Assembly: GCA_030737875.1 (NCBI GenBank)
Contig: CM060912.1
Coordinates: forward strand, 456,138,310-456,202,309
DNA: 64,000 nucleotides
Reading direction: 5' to 3'
Source of the DNA: Allium sativum
Lineage: Eukaryota; Streptophyta; Magnoliopsida; Asparagales; Amaryllidaceae
The notes beneath the pieces are model-generated. The model had not been told where the DNA came from. It did not search any database and saw nothing but the letters and a program-made list of their open reading frames with translations. Positions 11,137-23,700 of this stretch are shown here, one piece after another; position 1 is the first letter of the stretch; every line of letters starts with the position of its first letter. Made by a program: the position numbers and the translations under genes.

Positions 11137-13732
11137 ACTGTTCTTGAACCCCATGTGAAGAGAATAAATCTTTTAATTAAGATTATTAGAGTTTCCAATT
11201 ATATTTAATAATTGGAATAAAATGGAATGTGAATTGGGTTTATCGTGAACTGTGTTTTTAACGACATTCGTTCTTTAACCCGATTTACAGTGAAATGTGA
11301 TTTGGAATTTATAAATCTTTTGTTAAGATTTAAAGGAGATTTTCCAAAGTAAAGTTTTCCAATTTAATAAAATAAATAGGAATGGAATGGAATTCGATTT
11401 GGTAATAATCGAAGTGAATTTCTGTGGAGGAAGACTGCTAATATATACGGAATTTAAAAGGCTTTGCCGTTATTCCATTTATATTATCGGTTGGATGTTG
11501 AAGTTCATATCTATTATATATATTGATCTATTATCCGTGAAGATTCCATTGTTAATGCAATATGATTTTTGGTTTATTGTGAGCTGTGTTTTAAATGACA
11601 TTAGTTCTTTAACCCAGTTAAAGATAAGATTAATTTCTTAACTTTGAAGATAATCATTAAGTAATGATTTTTGGAAATTAAAACTGAATAGAGTTTTAGT
11701 GAATCTTTAAATAGATTGAAAGGTGAATTTGACAACTAAAATTGTCAAACTCAAGAAATGATCGAGAATGGAGGATCACCAGTTTTGCTCCAGGCGATAG
11801 TTAAATCTTTAATTAGATTTGAACGTGAAATGGTAATTGAATTTACCGATAACACCGTGGTGTTAGATATGAAGTATTACCAGTTTTGCTTCATGGGATG
11901 AATAGGTTGGGATTGGGGAATTAACAAATGATTACTTCGGTAAGGTTTGCTAATCCCGACTAGTTTGGATAAACCATAATTTAGTTTGAATTGAAACTCA
12001 AAAGAAGATTAAAGAATAAATTTAAAGAATTTATCTTTGATAAAATTAATGGGAACCTTTCCCAAAGTGTAAGACTATTTGAATAAAGGAATATTCTGGA
12101 TTGGAATGAGGCGTATATTGTGTTTGTATGGCACTTGTTTATTATATACGTGAGTTATTCAGAAAGACCGGGTTTATCCCATTCTGAATAACTGATTCGA
12201 CGATATGTCAAGGATGAAGACGGTGGTCAAAGACCAGAGGTCTTCCCATCGTTTGGATGATTACTGATGCCTTGATTGGGCTGTACACCCAAGACAAGGT
12301 AATAAGTGGTGATCGTCTAGATGTACTTGGAGATCGACCAGATATGCGAGGACCTTTCCCCTATATTGGACATATGGGGGAGGAATAAGGTGCCTCCAGT
12401 TTCGTTCAGACCCAGAACGAACTTGCAAATGGATGTGTGTCTGACATCGGATTTCATTCTGTGTGATTGATATAAATCAGTTGCATAGCGTGAATTGCCT
12501 GTGTGGCATGCTGAGATGCAAATGATCAAGGCTTCTATTGAAAAGCAGAGTTTTGTGGTTGATGATCCAAGCACGGCTTTAATATAGCGTAGCTTTGTGT
12601 AGCGTTAATTCGTGAGCCTCACATCCCTGTGTGAACCAGAAACGGGAAAGGGCATCAGGGAGGGCATGCGTTTCTTTCTAGCTAGGAGTGGTGTCAGCGT
12701 TTTACTTGCCCTGACATTTTACTTATGTGGATGATGGATTGCGAGGTGCCTCGGTTATTTCGGTCTCTGCGGAGTTGATGGTATGGTCTTTATACAGACT
12801 TATTTTACGCCCAATAGGGCGGGGAAACGTAGTGTTCAGGCACTTTAATCCACATCGAATGGACCGACCCTGACGATCCAAGGTGCATTTGCGGCTGTTC
12901 CTGAGATATGGTAGGCTAGATTGTCTCGAAGCGGTAAGGAGATCCCTTGTCTTGGTTCACAGACGGAAATCCAACTTCCAATACGTGACATTGTGGTTTT
13001 GATTGTAGAGCCTAGTATTGGCGACATGATATATGGTACCCATGCCGTCTAGGATTGATACATTTATATTTGAAGTTGTTTTATATACTATGCACTTATA
13101 ATAGTATCAAATGATTTATTTTAATGTACCAAGCATGTTTGGCTATTATAAGGGAAACCCTATCCTTAGGCTTGCGTTGCATTGTGTGATGGGACCTGGG
13201 TCTTATAATAGCCTCATTTTTCCAAAAAGCATTGCGTTGTTTTGTTATATGCAGTGGTATTCTTGGGAGGAAACCCATTCCGTTTTATACGGCGTGGTCC
13301 CTTAATATACCCCTTTTAAAGCAAAGTTTTAAATAACTGCTTTAGTTCTCACACCAATCACATGACTGACCTGGAGTTTATTGTTTTAACCTAGACTCTA
13401 GGTGCCCCTATTTTCCACGCAGGCAGCTAGAAGTTTTGGTTTTGTTGATTTATATTCACAGGATTCTGGTTTACAGGTGGAATGATATTCGGAAAGCTTT
13501 GTATCCGTGTATCTCTTTCAGTTGTGTTTTGTATTATTTTCCTCTGCATTATAATTTGTAAATCTCTGATATTTATCAATTGTATTATATTTATTCATAC
13601 TCTGTATATTCTTGTACTCTGATGTAAATTGTTGTAATAAGCAATGAAAAGTTCTTTTGTTTGTGTTCTGATTTGTTGTGTTCTCATTACAGTCCGGGCT
13701 TTCCTTCACGGGGAAGTTTGGGTCGCTTCATT

Positions 13733-13744
13733 TGGTATCAGAGC
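13733..13744 (+). other. G1 primer-binding site (initiator-Met type)
   Basis: TGGTATCAGAGC starts two bases after the LTR terminus GCTTCA. It is the usual plant sequence complementary to the 3' end of initiator Met tRNA and matches the PBS of element II exactly. Confidence 0.93.
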
Positions 13745-14747
13745 TTTGGTTTACAAAGAAGGAGAACAAGACACTTTGGAACCAAACGAAAGAATTCATC
13801 AGAGATTGGATTAGGAATATCCAATGAGAATGACTCGTTAGATATAGGATCAATAGTATCCTAGAATGAGTGTGAAGAGTGATATTTTTAAAATAAAAAT
13901 GAAAACAAATTTTGTTTTGAAAATTTAAACCTTTTATACGTATTTGAATATTTATTTTAAATCGATTTGGACAATCAAGTATATTGAGGTTTTAATATAC
14001 TCTGATCCACGTGTATTTGAAGCCTCAAATATATTCGATGGATATAGAATCACACTCTAGTCGCCCGGAGACGATCCTGATGATTACTATAGTATCATCA
14101 GCATTTGTGTTCGAGTTTCGAAAGTGGGATGTTTATATATTTCCATTAGAATGGTATGAGAACCAAAATATAGTTAGAATATATTGTTGTGAATTGGCAT
14201 TAAAAACATGATTTTTGGATACACAAAAGCTATAAATGTGAAACGTTAATCAACTAATTGATTGATGGTTGTGCTGTTTATTATTAGTTTAACTAAGGAG
14301 ATTGTTGAAACTAATATGTACATGAAAGGTAAATATAGCCAAATCAAGTCAAATTTGAACTGAATTGAAATTTATTGCATTTACATATATGTACATGTAT
14401 ATACATTGAACAGGTCATAACAGGGAAGCTAAGCAAAGGAATAAAATTGTTTGCCCGACAAATAAGTACATGTTTATTGTATTTCTTGGGGTTTTTGATG
14501 ATTTTATGAGTCGATTGGCTTTTTCTTTTTGATTGGAGAGGCTTGTGTGGAAGTTTGGGGATTTTCCCGGTGCTCCCGTACAAAGGAGGTTATGGCGAAA
14601 TTTTTCAAAAATTTAGGGTGTTAGCCAAATTTTTGAAGAAATGGAAAATTCTTAGAAACTGAAAAGTTGAAGAATGAAAGCCAAACTGAATGTTGAGTTG
14701 ATTAGTTAAACAACTTTCAGCTCCGTTCCTTTTCGAGGATGAAAAGA
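13745..14747 (+). other. G1 internal domain, no gag-pol
   Basis: About 1.0 kb of AT-rich DNA between PBS and PPT. It has no motif of gag, protease, RT, RNase H or integrase in any frame. ORFs here are at most about 80 codons and none resembles a known protein. An ATG-led five-codon frame at 13823-13840 may be all that remains of a leader. It probably holds only packaging and priming signals, which is inference. Confidence 0.75.
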
Positions 14748-14764
14748 TTTTAAGAGGGTGAGAT
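14748..14764 (+). other. G1 polypurine tract
   Basis: TTTTAAGAGGGTGAGAT abuts the 3' LTR terminus TGTAACAACCC. It is preceded by TTCGAGGATGAAAAG, which resembles the sequence before the PPT of chromovirus Gypsy elements. Confidence 0.8.
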
Positions 14765-16512
14765 TGTAACAACCCGGAAAATCAGAACCAATTTAAAAAT
14801 TTTATTTTAGCAATTTTAATGAATTTTGAATATTTAAAATGATTTATTTTAAATAAAAACGACGAGAAATTTATATTGAATAGAATTAAAACGTATATAT
14901 TTATTTGAATCGACGTTGGATATAAATATTTATTTTAACTATAAAAGGAATTGAAAATGGCGCAGTAGTTTGAAATTTCGATTTTAAATTTCAAATGAAT
15001 ATACGGGATTCAAAATGAACCGGATTTTAGCGAAACCAAAAATATTAGAATCTATCTGAGGATATCTTTCCAACGAATCCGAAAGATCAAAATTTCATAG
15101 TAGGAATAAAAAGTTATGCCCAGTTGAAAATTCAGAATAGTCGCTATGGAAAATATAACCCTTGAAAATGAAAATTTCGCAAACGACCTCCATTTTCGAC
15201 GAAACCACTTCTGTTGGATCTGGGATGTCAAATTATTGCTAGGTTTCAAAATTCATAATTTTTGGGATCAATATGTGAGCGTGGCGAATTAAAACGAGTT
15301 TTGACAGTTTCAGTCAATTTGGATCGACCAGAAAATGGCCATTTTTCAAACGGTCTCTAAATTTGACAAAATTAGTTTTGTTAGAACCGTATTGTCAATA
15401 CGAAGCAAGAAATAATTTTTCTGGAATTTTTTGAATTTGTATGTGACCCCAGTAAATTGAAATGTACGTTCAAATTCAATATATAGATTTATATTTTGAT
15501 TTTGACCGAAACTGATCGTAACAAGTGAACTGGCTTGCGATACATATCCCATTGTGTTCGGAATGAGGGTAGTTAGCTAGGAGCGACAGTCGGTGGGTCT
15601 CCATTGGAGTCCGAACAAAAAATCAACCCTTGTTTAAAATATATTAATATAATATATATATAAAATCCTTTGTTTTTTTCATTAAACCCCCCTCCCTCTT
15701 TCATTTTCCTCGATCAGAATAAAACGCCCCCCTCCTTGTTTCTTCAATCGCTCCATCGCCGCTGTCAGGGGCGACGCCGCCCTTCTCCAGGCACCGCGAG
15801 ACCGCGCCCCTCCCTAAGCTCCCCTTCCTCTTCCCTATTGCCTCCTCCTCGCATCAGCCCCCACCCTTCGATTTGACCTAGCCGCCACCCCCATTTCCCG
15901 CCACCTCCGTGCCTGCGTCGACCATAGGAGCATCCCAACCCTCTTCTCCACCCTCTTTGACAAGGATGCGATTTATATTATAAAGGTGAGTTTTTTTTAT
16001 TTTATTTTAGTTTTATTTTAAGTTAAACATATAGTTTTAAATCAGTTTTACTTAATGTAAGTACATTGTTAGGAAATTAATTATAGAAAGTTAGAATTTT
16101 AATGAAGAAAAGTTTAGATTTTTATACATATATGATGATAAAAAATATTATTTTTATACTATGGAGATAAGAAAAATATATAATTTTTATTTATATGAAA
16201 GGTCGGATTTTTATTTATATGAAAGGTTGAGTTTTTGAAAATATAAAAATAGCATTATGTTGAAAATATAAAATTAGATTTGTTTTAAAATATAAAATTT
16301 GATTTTGTTTATAGAAAAAGATCAGATTTTTGAATAGAAAAAGTTGAGATTTTTATATCGAAAAAGATTTGATTTTTATAACGAAAAGATTATATTTTTA
16401 AAAGTAAAAAAGATCAGATTTTTAAAAACTAGAAAGACGTGATTTTTATATGTATGAAAGGTAAGTAAAAATACGATTTTTTATTGTTTGATTGGTTAAA
16501 TAAAAATGTGAT

Positions 16513-16545
<33 letters not shown>

Positions 16546-19500
16546 AGATATAAAAATATAATTTTTATATGGGAAGTAGCGTTGTAAAAATATAATTTTT
16601 ATATAAACATCGTTATAAAAATATGATTTTTACATAGGAAGTAGCGATATGAAAACATGATTTCTTTTAATACAAACATCATATTAAAAATGTGATTTTT
16701 ACTATGAACAGCGGGAAAAGATAGCGATGGTATCGACTGAAATCAAAATAAAACCTGAACCGTTCAGAAACAAAGCACGGCGGAGTGGATCCCAAAGGTG
16801 AGAACTCTTCACTATAATTTTCTTATACATTTATTTATTTTATAACTGCCTACATGAACTGTTCCCCGTCGTCCACAGACCATGGACGACTTGTTTGATT
16901 GTTTGTTTGGTTGATTAGATTATTTAGTTGAATTTGGTTGTTTGGGTGAAAAAAATTGATTAAAATTGTTATGTGTGGATGGCGCTAGCTAATATCAGGA
17001 GAGGGGTAATGCTAGGCATTACCCGATTTTGATGTCGCGCTGTTATGTCGCTAAAATTTTCTAAAATAGGTTAGAACAATAAAAATATCATTTTTATTGT
17101 ATAAATGGATTGAATAAATATTTTATCGTTAAAAATATAATTTTTAACGTGTATATGAATAAAATAAATATTCATTTACAAATCAGACGATTTGTTTATG
17201 TACACCCATTTGACTGATATGGATTAGGACGATAAATTTTACACATCGCCCAACTGCACAACTAAAATTCATTATTTGTCGATTGAAACCCCACACGGGT
17301 ATTGGGATGATATTGGACATATACTAATCCCAATATTTAGTTGTATGCCAATCGAATGATTGACAAGCTATGTAAGTGTTGAATATTTATATTTAATGCT
17401 TATACATTATAGAACGCACTCTGGATGATCGTTGATTGTTTATTATTATTGTTATACACATTTGTTGTGTGAAATCCATACAAATAACATTATATGGTAA
17501 TTGACTGTGTCTGATTCCAGTTCAGAAAGAATGAATATTTTAAAATAACGATATTTTAAAATAATATTCAGAAAAGAATCAAAATCTGATTTTGATGTCC
17601 GATTTGGGTTGGACACGAATATATATAAATGTATATAGCCGTGTTGATTAGATTAACGCCATTTTGACGTGAACGATATTTATATCGATTTTATTCATTT
17701 CTATAATCAATATTGAAAAGGAATTGATTTCAAAATCTAATGGTTTAAAAATATTATCATTTATATATTAATGATATGGAATATTCAATTTGATTTGAAA
17801 TTGAATAGGAAGTTGAAATCATTTTGAAAACGAATTTAAAATGATTTATAAAATACGTTTTAAATGGAAAATCGACGAAATTTATATTATATATTTTATA
17901 TATAATATAATGGCCTGAATAGAACGCGCCGCGCAGTGGCAGTTCGCAAATTTCGACCATTGACTTCGAATGGATATTATGGGAGATCTGACCACCGGAT
18001 TCTCCTAAAACCGAAACCATTGGGTTTCATACCGAAAAGAGATTTCTCACGAATATTAGAGATTTGAAATCTAATGGTTAGATTTGGAATTATGTCCAAA
18101 TCAAATTTGGAAAAGGTCGCTGTAAGTGCAGTTCGATGGCCATTTATGGAAATCGACTATACGGGCCTTGATATTTTTTTTTTAAATATCAATAATTTGT
18201 GTAAAATCATAAGAAATGATTTGGAAAGAATTGGGATGAAAATTTCCATATTTGAAAAGATAAAAATAGATTTTTATCGAAATGAACTAGTTTTGAACTA
18301 GAATTATAATCCAATTATTTTTAAAATAAATAAATTGGATTTGAAATGGTTTAAAAATAACCAGAATTTCCAATATATAAATTGGAAATGGATTTGAATT
18401 GAAATTGTTTTCGGAATATTTCGATGTTGGATTTCGTGATTGTACAGATATTGTTATGGAAATTTGAAAGATATATTTATATCATTATTTCCAATACAAT
18501 ATTTGTTGGTTATAGAATTTGATATTGAATATAAGCTGATATATTTTCTATTCAGAGCCTTGTATTTAATATCAAAGGGGATTTTGGGTTTGTCGTGAAC
18601 AGTGTCTTCAGTAACACTGTTCTTGAACCCCATGTGAAGAGAATAAATCTTTTAATTAAGATTATTAGAGTTTCCAATTATATTTAATAATTGGAATAAA
18701 ATGGAATGTGAATTGGGTTTATCGTGAACTGTGTTTTTAACGACATTCATCCTTTAACCCGATTTATAATGAAATGTGATTTGGAATTTATAACTCTTTT
18801 GTTAAGATTTAAAGGAATTTCCCAAAGTAAAGTTTTCCAATTTAATGAAATAAATTGGAATGGAATGGAATTCGATTTGGTAATAATCGAAGTGAATTTC
18901 TGTGGAGGAAGCCTGCTAATATATATGGAAATTTAAAAGGCTTTGCCGTTATTCCATTTATATTATCGGTTGGATATGGAAGTTCATATCAATTACATAT
19001 AATGATCTGTTATCCGTGAAGATTCTATTGCTAATGGAATATGATTTTGGGTTTATCGTGAGCTGTGTTTTAAATGACATTAGTTCTTTAACCCAGTTAA
19101 AGATAAGATTAATTTCTTAACTTTGAAGATAATCATTAAGTAATGATTTTTGGAAATTAAAACAAAATAGAGTTTTTATGAACCTTTAAATAGATTGAAA
19201 GGTGAATTTGATAATTAAAATTATCAATTTCAAGAAATGATCGAGAATGGAGTATCACCTGTTTTGCTCTAGAGGATAGTTAAATCTTTAATTAGATTTG
19301 AACGTGAAATGGTAATTGAATTCACCGATAACACTGTGGTGTTAGATATGAAGTATTACCAGTTTTTCTTCATAGCATGAATAGGTTGGGATTGGGGAAT
19401 TAACAAATGATTACTTCGGTAAGGTTCGCTAATCCCGGCTAGTTTGGATAAACCATAATTTAGTTTGAATGAAATCCAAAAGAAGATAAAGAATAAATTT

Positions 19501-21211
19501 AAAGAATTTATCTTTGATAAAATTAATGGGAACCTTTCCCAAAGTATAAGAATATTTTAATAAAGGAATATTCTGGATTGGAATGAGGCATATGTTGTGT
19601 TTGTATAACACTAGTTTATTATATATGCGAGTTATTCACAAAGACTGGGTTTATCCCATTCTGAATAACTGATTCGACGATATGTCGTGGATGAAGATGG
19701 TGGTCGAAGACCGGAGGTCTTCACATCGTTTGGATGATTACTGATGTCTTGATTGGGCTGTACACCCAAGACATGGTAATAAGTGGTGATCATCCAGACG
19801 TACTTGGAGATCGACCGGATATGTGAGGACATCTCACCTGTCTTAGACATATGGGGGAGGAATAAAGTGCCTCCGGTTTCGTTCAGACTTAGAACGAACT
19901 TGTAAATGGATGTGTGTCTGACATCGGATTTCATTCTGTGTGATTGATATACATCGGTTGCATAGAGTGAATTGCCCATGTGGCATGCTGAGATGCAAAT
20001 GATCAATGCTTCTATTGAAAAACAGAGTCTTGTGGTTGATGATCAAAGCATGGCTTTAATATAGCGTAGCTTTGTGTAGCATTAATTCGTGAGCCTCACA
20101 CCCTGGTGTGAACCAGAAACGGGAGAGGACATCAGGGAGGACATGCGTTTCTTTCTAGCTAGGAGTGATGTCAGCGTTTTTTACTAGCCCTGACATTTTA
20201 CTTATGTGGATGATGGATTGCGAGGCGCCTCGGTTATTTCGGTCTCTGCGGAGCCGATGGTATGGTCTTTACACAAACCAATTTTACGCCCCATAGGGCG
20301 GGGAAATGGTGTGTTCAGGCATTTTAATCCACATCGAGTGGACCGGCCCTGACGATCCAAGGTGCAGTTGCGGCTGTTCCTGAGACATTGTAGGCTAGAT
20401 TTTCTCGAAGCGGTAAGTACGTTCCTTTGCCTTGGTTCACAGATGGAAATCCAACTTCCAATACATAACATTGCAGTTTTGATTGTAGAGCCTAGTATTG
20501 GCGATATGATATATGGTACCCATGCCATCTAGGATTTATACATTTATATTTGAAGTTGTTTTATATACTATGCACTTATAATAGTATCAAATGATTTGTT
20601 TTAATGTACTAAGCATGTTTGGCTATTATAAGGGAAAACCGTATCCTCCGGTTTGCATTGCATTATGTGATGGGACTTGGGTCTTATAATAGCCTCATTT
20701 TCCAAAAATCATTGCATTGTTTTGTTATATGCCCTGGTATTCTTGGGAGGAAACCCGATCCGTGTTATACGGCGTGGTCCCTTGATATACCCGCTTTTAA
20801 AGCAAAGTTTTAAATAACTGTTTTAGTTCTCACACCAGTCACATGACTGACCTGGAGTTTATTGTTTTAACCTAAACTTTGGGTGCCCCTATTCTCCACG
20901 CGGTCAGCTAGAAGTTTTGGTTTTGCAGATTTATATTCACATGATCCTAGTTTACAGCTGGAATGATATTAGGAAAGCTCTGCATCCGTGTATCTCTTTC
21001 AGTTGTGTTTTTTATTATTTTCCACTGCATTGTAATTTGTAAATCTATGATATTTATAATTTGTATAATATTTATTCATACTCTGTATATTCTTGTACTC
21101 TGATGTAAATTGTTGTAATAAGCAATGAAAAGTTCTTCTGTTTGTGTTCTGATTTGTCGTGTTCTCATCACAATCCGGGCTTTCCTTCATGGGGAAGTTT
21201 GGGTCGCTTCA
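14765..21211 (+). repeat. G1 3' LTR (6447 bp, uninterrupted)
   Basis: A complete copy from TGTAACAACCCGG to GGGTCGCTTCA, and the reference for the empty CACTA site. Landmarks: GC-rich block at about 15680-15970; donor-like AAAG|GTGAGT at 15986; conserved block CACGGCGGAGTGGATCCC followed by GTGAGA at 16798; GCGCCGCGCAG at about 17925; AATAAG at 21117. An AT repeat at about 16515-16545 differs in length from the 5' LTR. Confidence 0.93.
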
Positions 21212-21216
21212 AAGAT
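21212..21216. repeat. Target-site duplication of G1, right copy (AAGAT)
   Basis: The pair of 821-825. Confidence 0.93.
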
Positions 21217-22500
21217 ATAAGTGATTTACCGATAAAGTGACAAGTTCCACTTGTACTTTTACGATCTGTCCGTGATCCTCCAAAATCAGCGTCACTATAT
21301 GAAACTAATTCGAAGGAACATTCTTTCGGATAGAAAAGTCCAAAATCGTTGGTACTGCCTAGATAACGTAATATATGTTTAACTGCCCTCAAATGTGATT
21401 CTTTTGGATTAACTTGAACATGGGCACATAAGCAAACACTCATCATAATATCCGGTCTATTAGCAGTTAAATACAAAAGTGAAACTATCATGCTTCGATA
21501 TAACTTTTGATCGACACTTTTACCATCTTCATCTTTATCTGCTTTCTTAATAAAAAGTGTTTGATCAACCTTTCCTATTTGAAATCCTAAATCTAATAAA
21601 TAATTCTGGAGACATTCATACCAAGCACGAGGTGCTTGTTTTAAACCATATAATGCCTTTTTCAATTTAAAAACATGATCAGGAAATTTTTCATGAGAAA
21701 ATAGTAGAGGTTGTTCAACATGTACTCTTTCTTTAATGTAAGTATTTAAGAAAGCGCTTTTAATATCCATCTGATATAGTTTATTTAAAGTTATGATAAC
21801 ATGCATATGCTAGTAAAATTCGAATTGCTTCTAGTCCTGCGACTGGAGCAAATGTTTCTTCGTAGTTTATGCCTTTTTCTTGATTGTAACCTTATGCAAC
21901 AAGCCTAGATTTATTTATAGTAATATTACCCAATTCGTCTGCTTTATTTTTGTAAACCCATTTTGTACCAATAACAGTTTGATCATTTGGTCTAGGAACT
22001 AATTCCTAGACTTCATTACGTTTAAACTTGTTTAATTCTTCTTGCATGGCAATTATCCAATTTTCATCTGTAGATGCTTCTTTAGGGCTTTTAGGTTCTA
22101 TGTTTGATAAGAAGGCTACATTGCTTACTGAATTAAGTTGGCTTCTAATTCTTACATTTGAAGTTATTTCTCAAATAATATTTTGAGTCGGATGGTCTTG
22201 TGATATTCTTGGTGGAGATCTAACTTCATTAACAGGAATATTTTGGTTATTGATATTATCTTGAATTTCTGTAGCAATATTCTCAATGTTATTATGAATA
22301 ACGTTTTCATCTTCTCTATATATTATAAAATCATCATCTTGAGAAGAATTATTTTTTACAATATCTGAATTAAAAGAATTTTGAATAAAATTCTCGTCAA
22401 ATGAGACATGAAGTGATTCTTCTATTTTATGGTTCTCTTATTATAAATACGATAAGCTTTACTACGCTCAGAATATCCCAAGAATATTCCTTCGTCGGAT
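21217..22500 (-). pseudogene. Copia-1 reverse transcriptase, broken
   Basis: Seen, in minus-strand order: EETFAPVAGLEAIRILLAY, LYQMDIKSAFLN (with the first catalytic Asp), KALYGLKQAPRAWYE, DQTLFIKKADKDEDGKSVDQ, LYLTANRPDIM, AVKHILRYL, and SDADFGGSRTDRKSTSGTC at the start of RNase H, ending GKSLIS at the G1 insertion. Known: in intact copia RT about 90 residues holding the YVDD catalytic box lie between LFIKK and the DEDGKSVDQ region; here they are missing, so an internal deletion has removed the active site. The part at 21807-22500 has several stops and shifts. The fragment continues at 825. Confidence 0.9.
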
Positions 22501-22526
22501 TTTGAATCAAATTTTCCAAGCTGGTC

Positions 22527-23418
22527 TTATGTATTTAAAATGAAATATTTTGAACCAAAAACTTTAAAATACGAAATATTTGGTTTTCGTCTAGTAAAAT
22601 GTTCATATGGAGTGTTTTTAGTAAGAGGTCGAATGGAGACATGATTCAAAACATAATAAGCCGTAGCAACTGCTTCAGCCCAAAAATGTTTTGGTAGTGT
22701 ACTTCCATTTAATAGTGTTCTGGCACATACTTGTAAAGTTCTATTTTTACGTTCTACAACTCCATTTTGTTGTGGAGTTCTAGGAAAAGAGAAATTATGA
22801 AAAAAATCCTTTCTTTTGGCAAAATAAAACAAATTTCTCAATTCCAAATTCTCCTCCATGATCACTTCGTATATTCTTTACTTTTACATCAGTTAAGTTT
22901 TGAATTTGTTTGACAAAAGTTTTAAAGAGATCAAAAGTATCATTTTTATTCTTTAAAAACATAGTCCAAAATTAAAAAGTCATCAACAATTACAAACACA
23001 TATCAACTATGATTTATGGACTGAATCTGAGTTGGTCCGAATAAATCTGTATGTAGTAATTCAAGCGGTTGTAATGTTGATATAACCTTTTTTGATTAAA
23101 AGAAGATTTAGTTAACTTCCCAAGTTGGCAAGCATCGCACAAATTTTTAGTTTTGAATTTTATTTTAGGTAATCCTTTTACAAGTTTAATTTTAGAAATC
23201 TTGTTTATCGTTTTAAAATTGATATGACAAAATCGTTTGTGCCATAACCAAGGATCATTATCTTTGGCTAATAAGAACATACTTGGATTATTATTAACTG
23301 CCATATTCAAAATGTAAGTACTTTGATCTCGATTTCCTTCATAAATAAGATTTTGATTTGAATCTAATATACTACGTTTATTTTCGAAAAACGATATTTT
23401 AAAACCTTTATCACACAA
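22527..23418 (-). pseudogene. Copia-1 integrase, broken
   Basis: The N-terminal part (23418 to about 23014) has the GAG-pre-integrase zinc-binding pattern, WLWHKRFCHINF...LCDACQLGK (H-x3-H, C-x2-C). The C-terminal part (22865 to 22527) has FPRTPQQNGVVERKNRTL with the catalytic Glu, HFWAEAVATAYYVLN and a YEHFTRRKPN block. The segment around 22866-23013 is frameshifted. The enzyme would insert element cDNA into chromosomes. It is inactive as it stands. Confidence 0.9.
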
Positions 23419-23700
23419 TTAACTATGATTAATAAATTATGTTTTTAGTTTTTTAACTAATAAAACATCAGAAATAAGAGGTGAATTAGATATACCGTAA
23501 TTGCTCACATCGCCTTTGCCGATGATATATCCTTTGGAGTTATCTCCAAATGTGACAGTTCCTCCTTTTGAATATATAATATTGGTTAACATCTCTTTGT
23601 CTCCTGTCATGTGATTAGAGCAACCACTTTTGAGTATCCATTTTCTTCTGTTTTTGTTAAGTGGGACCTACAAAAAATTAATCATACTTTATTGGTACCC
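23419..23700 (-). pseudogene. Copia-1 aspartic protease, active site altered
   Basis: The frame reads KWILKSGCSNHMTGDKEML, the family's W-x-LDSGCS-x-HMTGD block, but the catalytic Asp position is Lys (codon AAA). TVTFGDNSKGYIIGKG and a SDVLLV block follow. This region is not one open frame. The loss would stop polyprotein cleavage. Confidence 0.8.

Larger units (their letters stand above)
826..13730 (+). repeat. G1 5' LTR (about 6.41 kb plus a CACTA insert)
   Basis: It is collinear with 14765-21211. The LTR sequence runs 826-4644 and resumes at 11140 after the CACTA element and its duplicated ACT. Subregions in order: AT-rich U3; an (AT)n/TATA tract near 1714-1735; a GC- and pyrimidine-rich block at 1750-2010; a long AT-rich tract; a GCGCCGCGCAGCGG block at 3953-3966; a unique 3' third ending GGGTCGCTTCA. 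Short ORFs here shift between the two LTR copies and are not supported as genes. Confidence 0.92.
826..21211 (+). mobile_element. G1: giant-LTR, non-autonomous LTR retrotransposon
   Basis: Seen: two direct copies of about 6.4 kb (826-13730 once its CACTA insert is removed, and 14765-21211), both starting TGTAAC and ending GGGTCGCTTCA, flanked by the 5-bp duplication AAGAT. An initiator-Met-type PBS and a purine tract bound a 1034-bp interior with no gag-pol. Known: long-LTR elements lacking coding capacity are called LARDs, but most have longer interiors. Inference: it moved using proteins of a related Gypsy element; the PBS and LTR architecture fit a chromovirus. The LTRs differ at many sites (roughly 8% in the first 200 bp by eye), so the insertion is not recent. 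Confidence 0.9.
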
